The notes beneath the pieces were generated by a model. That model was not told where the DNA came from and made no database searches. It saw nothing but the letters and a program-made list of their open reading frames with translations. Shown piece by piece: positions 61,786-64,000 of a stretch of DNA of 64,000 bases (position 1 is the stretch's first letter; every line of letters begins with the position of its first letter). The DNA is from Magnetospirillum fulvum. Lineage in GTDB: Bacteria; Pseudomonadota; Alphaproteobacteria; Rhodospirillales; Magnetospirillaceae. The stretch covers positions 1 through 64,000 of the forward strand of contig NZ_FNWO01000003.1 of NCBI RefSeq assembly GCF_900108475.1. The letters are read 5' to 3'. A program made the translations under genes and the position numbers.

Positions 61786-62847
61786 ATGCGCGAGCTTTGT
61801 GTTGACGCTATCAGGATCGCTGACGATACTGACTGCTACGTTATCGCCGAAATTGGGCATAACCATCAGGGTGACCTGGAAAAGTGCAAGCAGCTTTTCC
61901 ATGCCGCTCACGAATGCGGTGCCAATGCAGTGAAGCTGCAAAAGCGTGACAATCGCAGCCTGTTCACCAAGGCGATGTACGACAGCGCCTACTCCAGCGA
62001 GAACGCCTACGGCGACACTTATGGCGCTCACCGCGAATTCCTGGAATTCGGCGAGTTCGAGTACAAGGAGCTGCGCGCCTACGCCAAGGATCTGGGCATC
62101 AGCTTCTTCTCGACCGCCTTTGATTTCAACAGCGCCGATTTCCTGGAAAAGCTGGATATGCCAGCCTACAAGTTGGCCTCAGGCGATCTGACCAACATTC
62201 CTTTGATGAAGCACATCGCCAGTTTTGGCAAGCCCATGTTCATCTCAACCGGTGGTGGCAGCATGGAAGACGTGCGCCGCGCCTATGAGGCGATCATGCC
62301 CATCAATCGCCACCTGTGCATTTTGCAGTGCAGTGCCGGTTATCCGCCCGAGTACGAAGAGCTGAATCTACGGGTCATCGAGACCTTCCGCGCCGAGTTC
62401 CCCGATATAGTCATCGGCTTCTCTTCCCATGATTCCGGTATCGCCATGGCCGTCGCTGGCTACATGCTTGGCGCGCGGGTGGTCGAAAAGCACTTCACTC
62501 TCAACCGCGCATGGAAGGGCACGGACCATGCCTTCTCCCTGGAGCGGCCGGGCCTGCAAAAGATGGTCCGCGATTTGAAGCGCACCCGCTTGGCCATGGG
62601 CGACGGCATCAAACGCCAATACGAAAGCGAGAAGAAGCCGCTTCAGAAGATGTCGAAGAAGCTGGTTGCCGCTCGCGATCTGGAGGCCGGTCACGTCCTG
62701 ACTCGCGCCGACTTCTGCATAAAGTCGCCCAATGACGGTTTGCCGCCCCACATGATGGACGACCTGATTGGTTTGACTCTGGCTAAGCCGTTGAAAGAAG
62801 ACGATAACTTCGCCATGGATGTGTTTGCGCAAGCCCCGGTGGGCTGA
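61786..62847 (+). CDS. neuB: N-acetylneuraminate/nonulosonate synthase
   Basis: Condenses an aminosugar with phosphoenolpyruvate to a nine-carbon sialic-type acid; 353 residues. CYVIAEIGHNHQGDLEKC, NAVKLQKRDN, and FFSTAFDFNSADFLEKLDMP match NeuB; GFSSHDSGIAMAVAGYMLGA and VEKHFTLNRAWKGTDHAFSL hold the metal and PEP residues. The C-terminal part (about 290-350; LVAARDLEAGHVLTRAD) is the antifreeze-like SAF domain. GGGGAG precedes ATG 61786. Next come a KdsC-like phosphatase and an SDR. The product may be legionaminic- or pseudaminic-type acid for flagellin or polysaccharide; the sequence does not decide. Confidence 0.92.
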   Translation: MRELCVDAIRIADDTDCYVIAEIGHNHQGDLEKCKQLFHAAHECGANAVKLQKRDNRSLFTKAMYDSAYSSENAYGDTYGAHREFLEFGEFEYKELRAYAKDLGISFFSTAFDFNSADFLEKLDMPAYKLASGDLTNIPLMKHIASFGKPMFISTGGGSMEDVRRAYEAIMPINRHLCILQCSAGYPPEYEELNLRVIETFRAEFPDIVIGFSSHDSGIAMAVAGYMLGARVVEKHFTLNRAWKGTDHAFSLERPGLQKMVRDLKRTRLAMGDGIKRQYESEKKPLQKMSKKLVAARDLEAGHVLTRADFCIKSPNDGLPPHMMDDLIGLTLAKPLKEDDNFAMDVFAQAPVG

Positions 62848-62859
62848 GGTTTGCCGCCC

Positions 62860-63384
62860 ATGTATATTGCGTCGGCCAATCCCTCGCGCGAAGTGATAGG
62901 GTCCATCCTAGGCCTCAGGATGGTGCTTTTTGACTTCGATGGCGTGTTCACCGATAATCGTGTCTGGACCTTCGAGGATGGGCGCGAAGCCGTATCCTCC
63001 TCAAGGTTCGACGGAATTGGCCTGCGTCGGCTGGAACGGTCCGGCGTGGTGCCGTTCGTGTTGTCCACCGAGGAAAATCCGGTGGTGTCGGCACGGTGTC
63101 GTAAGCTGCGGATCGCTTGCGTCCAGGGCAGCGCCGATAAGGGGGCCTCACTGGACCGTTTGCTGGAGGAACACGGCCTGACCGAGCGTCAGGTCGGCTT
63201 CCTTGGCAACGACGTTAATGACATTCCCTGCCTGACCCGCGTCGGGTTACCCATGGTGGTCTCCGACGCTCACCCGGATGTCATTTCCTACGCAATGCTG
63301 CGCACCAATACCCCGGGTGGTCACGGTGCCGTGCGCGAGGTTTGCGATTTGATTGCCAAAGTGCGCGAAAGCCACGACATCTAA
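62860..63384 (+). CDS. KdsC/YrbI-like HAD phosphatase
   Basis: A 174-residue phosphatase of the HAD family with C0 cap: FDFDGVFTDN carries the nucleophile Asp and the acid Asp, FVLSTEEN holds the Thr/Ser of motif 2, KGASLDRLLEEHGL the Lys and FLGNDVNDIPCL the metal Asp pair. This subfamily dephosphorylates KDO-8-phosphate or nonulosonate phosphates. It follows neuB by 12 bases (TTG 62851 is an alternative start giving three more residues) and precedes the SDR by 14 bases, so it belongs to the same operon. The NeuB-like neighbour suggests a nonulosonate-9-phosphate or related substrate. Confidence 0.88.
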   Translation: MYIASANPSREVIGSILGLRMVLFDFDGVFTDNRVWTFEDGREAVSSSRFDGIGLRRLERSGVVPFVLSTEENPVVSARCRKLRIACVQGSADKGASLDRLLEEHGLTERQVGFLGNDVNDIPCLTRVGLPMVVSDAHPDVISYAMLRTNTPGGHGAVREVCDLIAKVRESHDI

Positions 63385-63398
63385 GCGAAAGTGACGCC

Positions 63399-64000
63399 AT
63401 GTCCAGGGATGTATTTCAGATCGCCAACCGGGTGGTCGCCGTCACCGGCGGTTTGGGCCAACTGGGCCATCAGTTCGCGGCGGAACTGCATCGACGCGGG
63501 GCCAAGGTCGCCGTCCTGGACATCGACATGTCCGCCGAGCGTATTGCGGCGCGCTATTCGGGTGCCGCGAACGAAGACGGCTGGATGTTCGTCGAGACCG
63601 ATGTTACCAGCAAGGATAGCTTGCGCGCGGCTCTGGCGGCCATCGAGGCCAAGTGGGAAACCCCCTTCGGCCTGGTGAACAACGCCGCCTTGGACTCGCC
63701 GCCCTCTGCCCCGGCCTCCGAGACCGGGCCGTTCGAGGACTACCCGGAAGCCTCCTGGGACAAGGTGATGGAGGTCAACGCCAAGGGCGTCTTCCTGGCT
63801 TGCCAAGTGTTCGGGGGTGCCATGGCTGCGGCTGGCCGTGGCTCCATTGCCAATATCGGCTCCATCTACGGCGTGGTGTCGCCCGATCAGAGCATCTACG
63901 AATTCCGCCGCCGCAATGGCGAGACCTTCTACAAGCCGGTGGCCTATTCCGCTTCGAAATCGGCGCTGTACAACCTTACCCGCTACCTCGCAACCTATTG
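63399..64000 (+). CDS. Short-chain dehydrogenase/reductase (truncated by window end)
   Basis: Open to the window end; about 200 residues visible. NRVVAVTGGLGQLGHQFAAE is the Rossmann glycine motif (TGGxGxLG), FGLVNNAALDSPP the NNA motif and GSIYGV the catalytic Ser; AYSASKSALYNL (YxxxK) supplies Tyr and Lys. So the catalytic triad is intact. Starting at ATG 63399 after the phosphatase stop (14 bases). The role in the nonulosonate cluster is likely sugar oxidation, epimerisation or reduction. The C-terminus is outside the window. Confidence 0.88.
   Translation, partial: MSRDVFQIANRVVAVTGGLGQLGHQFAAELHRRGAKVAVLDIDMSAERIAARYSGAANEDGWMFVETDVTSKDSLRAALAAIEAKWETPFGLVNNAALDSPPSAPASETGPFEDYPEASWDKVMEVNAKGVFLACQVFGGAMAAAGRGSIANIGSIYGVVSPDQSIYEFRRRNGETFYKPVAYSASKSALYNLTRYLATY

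Overview
The window looks like chromosome from a high-GC alphaproteobacterium, most plausibly of the Rhodospirillales/Magnetospirillum type. Reasons: the rpsF-rpsR-DUF2232-rplI order, the codon bias (third positions nearly all G/C), a fused metallo-beta-lactamase/hemerythrin sensor, an AcoR-type sigma-54 regulator and a cobalamin riboswitch. No search was possible, so the lineage is inference.

Layout. 1-2.1 kb: the end of an IS5-type transposase and an AT-rich orphan membrane protein, the most foreign-looking stretch. 2.2-7.7 kb (minus strand): tandem UspA protein, APH/P-loop fusion, dCTP deaminase, and the S6-S18-DUF2232-L9 ribosomal operon with a recognisable promoter. 8-12.5 kb (plus): a complete branched-chain amino-acid-type ABC importer (binding protein, two permeases, two ATPases), followed by a large MBL/cyclic-nucleotide/hemerythrin fusion. 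15.5-37.8 kb (plus): the centrepiece, a type I secretion locus with TolC-like, MotB/OmpA-like, HlyD-like and MotA/ExbB-like proteins, a 3,630-residue repetitive RTX-type surface protein, its ABC exporter and a TPR/glycosyltransferase-like protein. The gene content matches the Salmonella SPI-4 siiABCDEF scheme, in which a proton-driven inner-membrane pair works with a type I machine that exports a giant adhesin. 37.8-46 kb (minus): SLC1-type symporter with a family 3 binding protein, DUF454 protein, hybrid histidine kinase, and a CobW GTPase behind a cobalamin riboswitch. 45.6-50.5 kb: iron-dependent alcohol dehydrogenase and aldehyde dehydrogenase, with a divergent AcoR-like activator and a sigma-54 promoter plus palindromic activator site between them. 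50.5-60.8 kb: porin, periplasmic-sensing diguanylate cyclase, NodU-type carbamoyltransferase, pyruvate kinase, small unknown genes including a possible HEPN protein between two copies of one 28-bp palindrome, CbiD and FliN. 61.0 kb: tRNA-Thr(GGT). 61.8-64 kb: start of a nonulosonic (sialic-type) acid cluster with NeuB, a KdsC-like HAD phosphatase and an SDR cut by the window end.

How the genes may work together: the 16.5-37.8 kb genes probably build, energise, export and perhaps glycosylate one giant surface protein. The diguanylate cyclase, hybrid kinase, FliN and nonulosonate genes belong to surface, motility or biofilm functions, but no sequence evidence ties them to the adhesin. The ADH/ALDH pair should form an alcohol-to-acid oxidation route switched on by the adjacent activator. 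Vitamin B12 appears both as a regulatory ligand (riboswitch) and as a product (CbiD).
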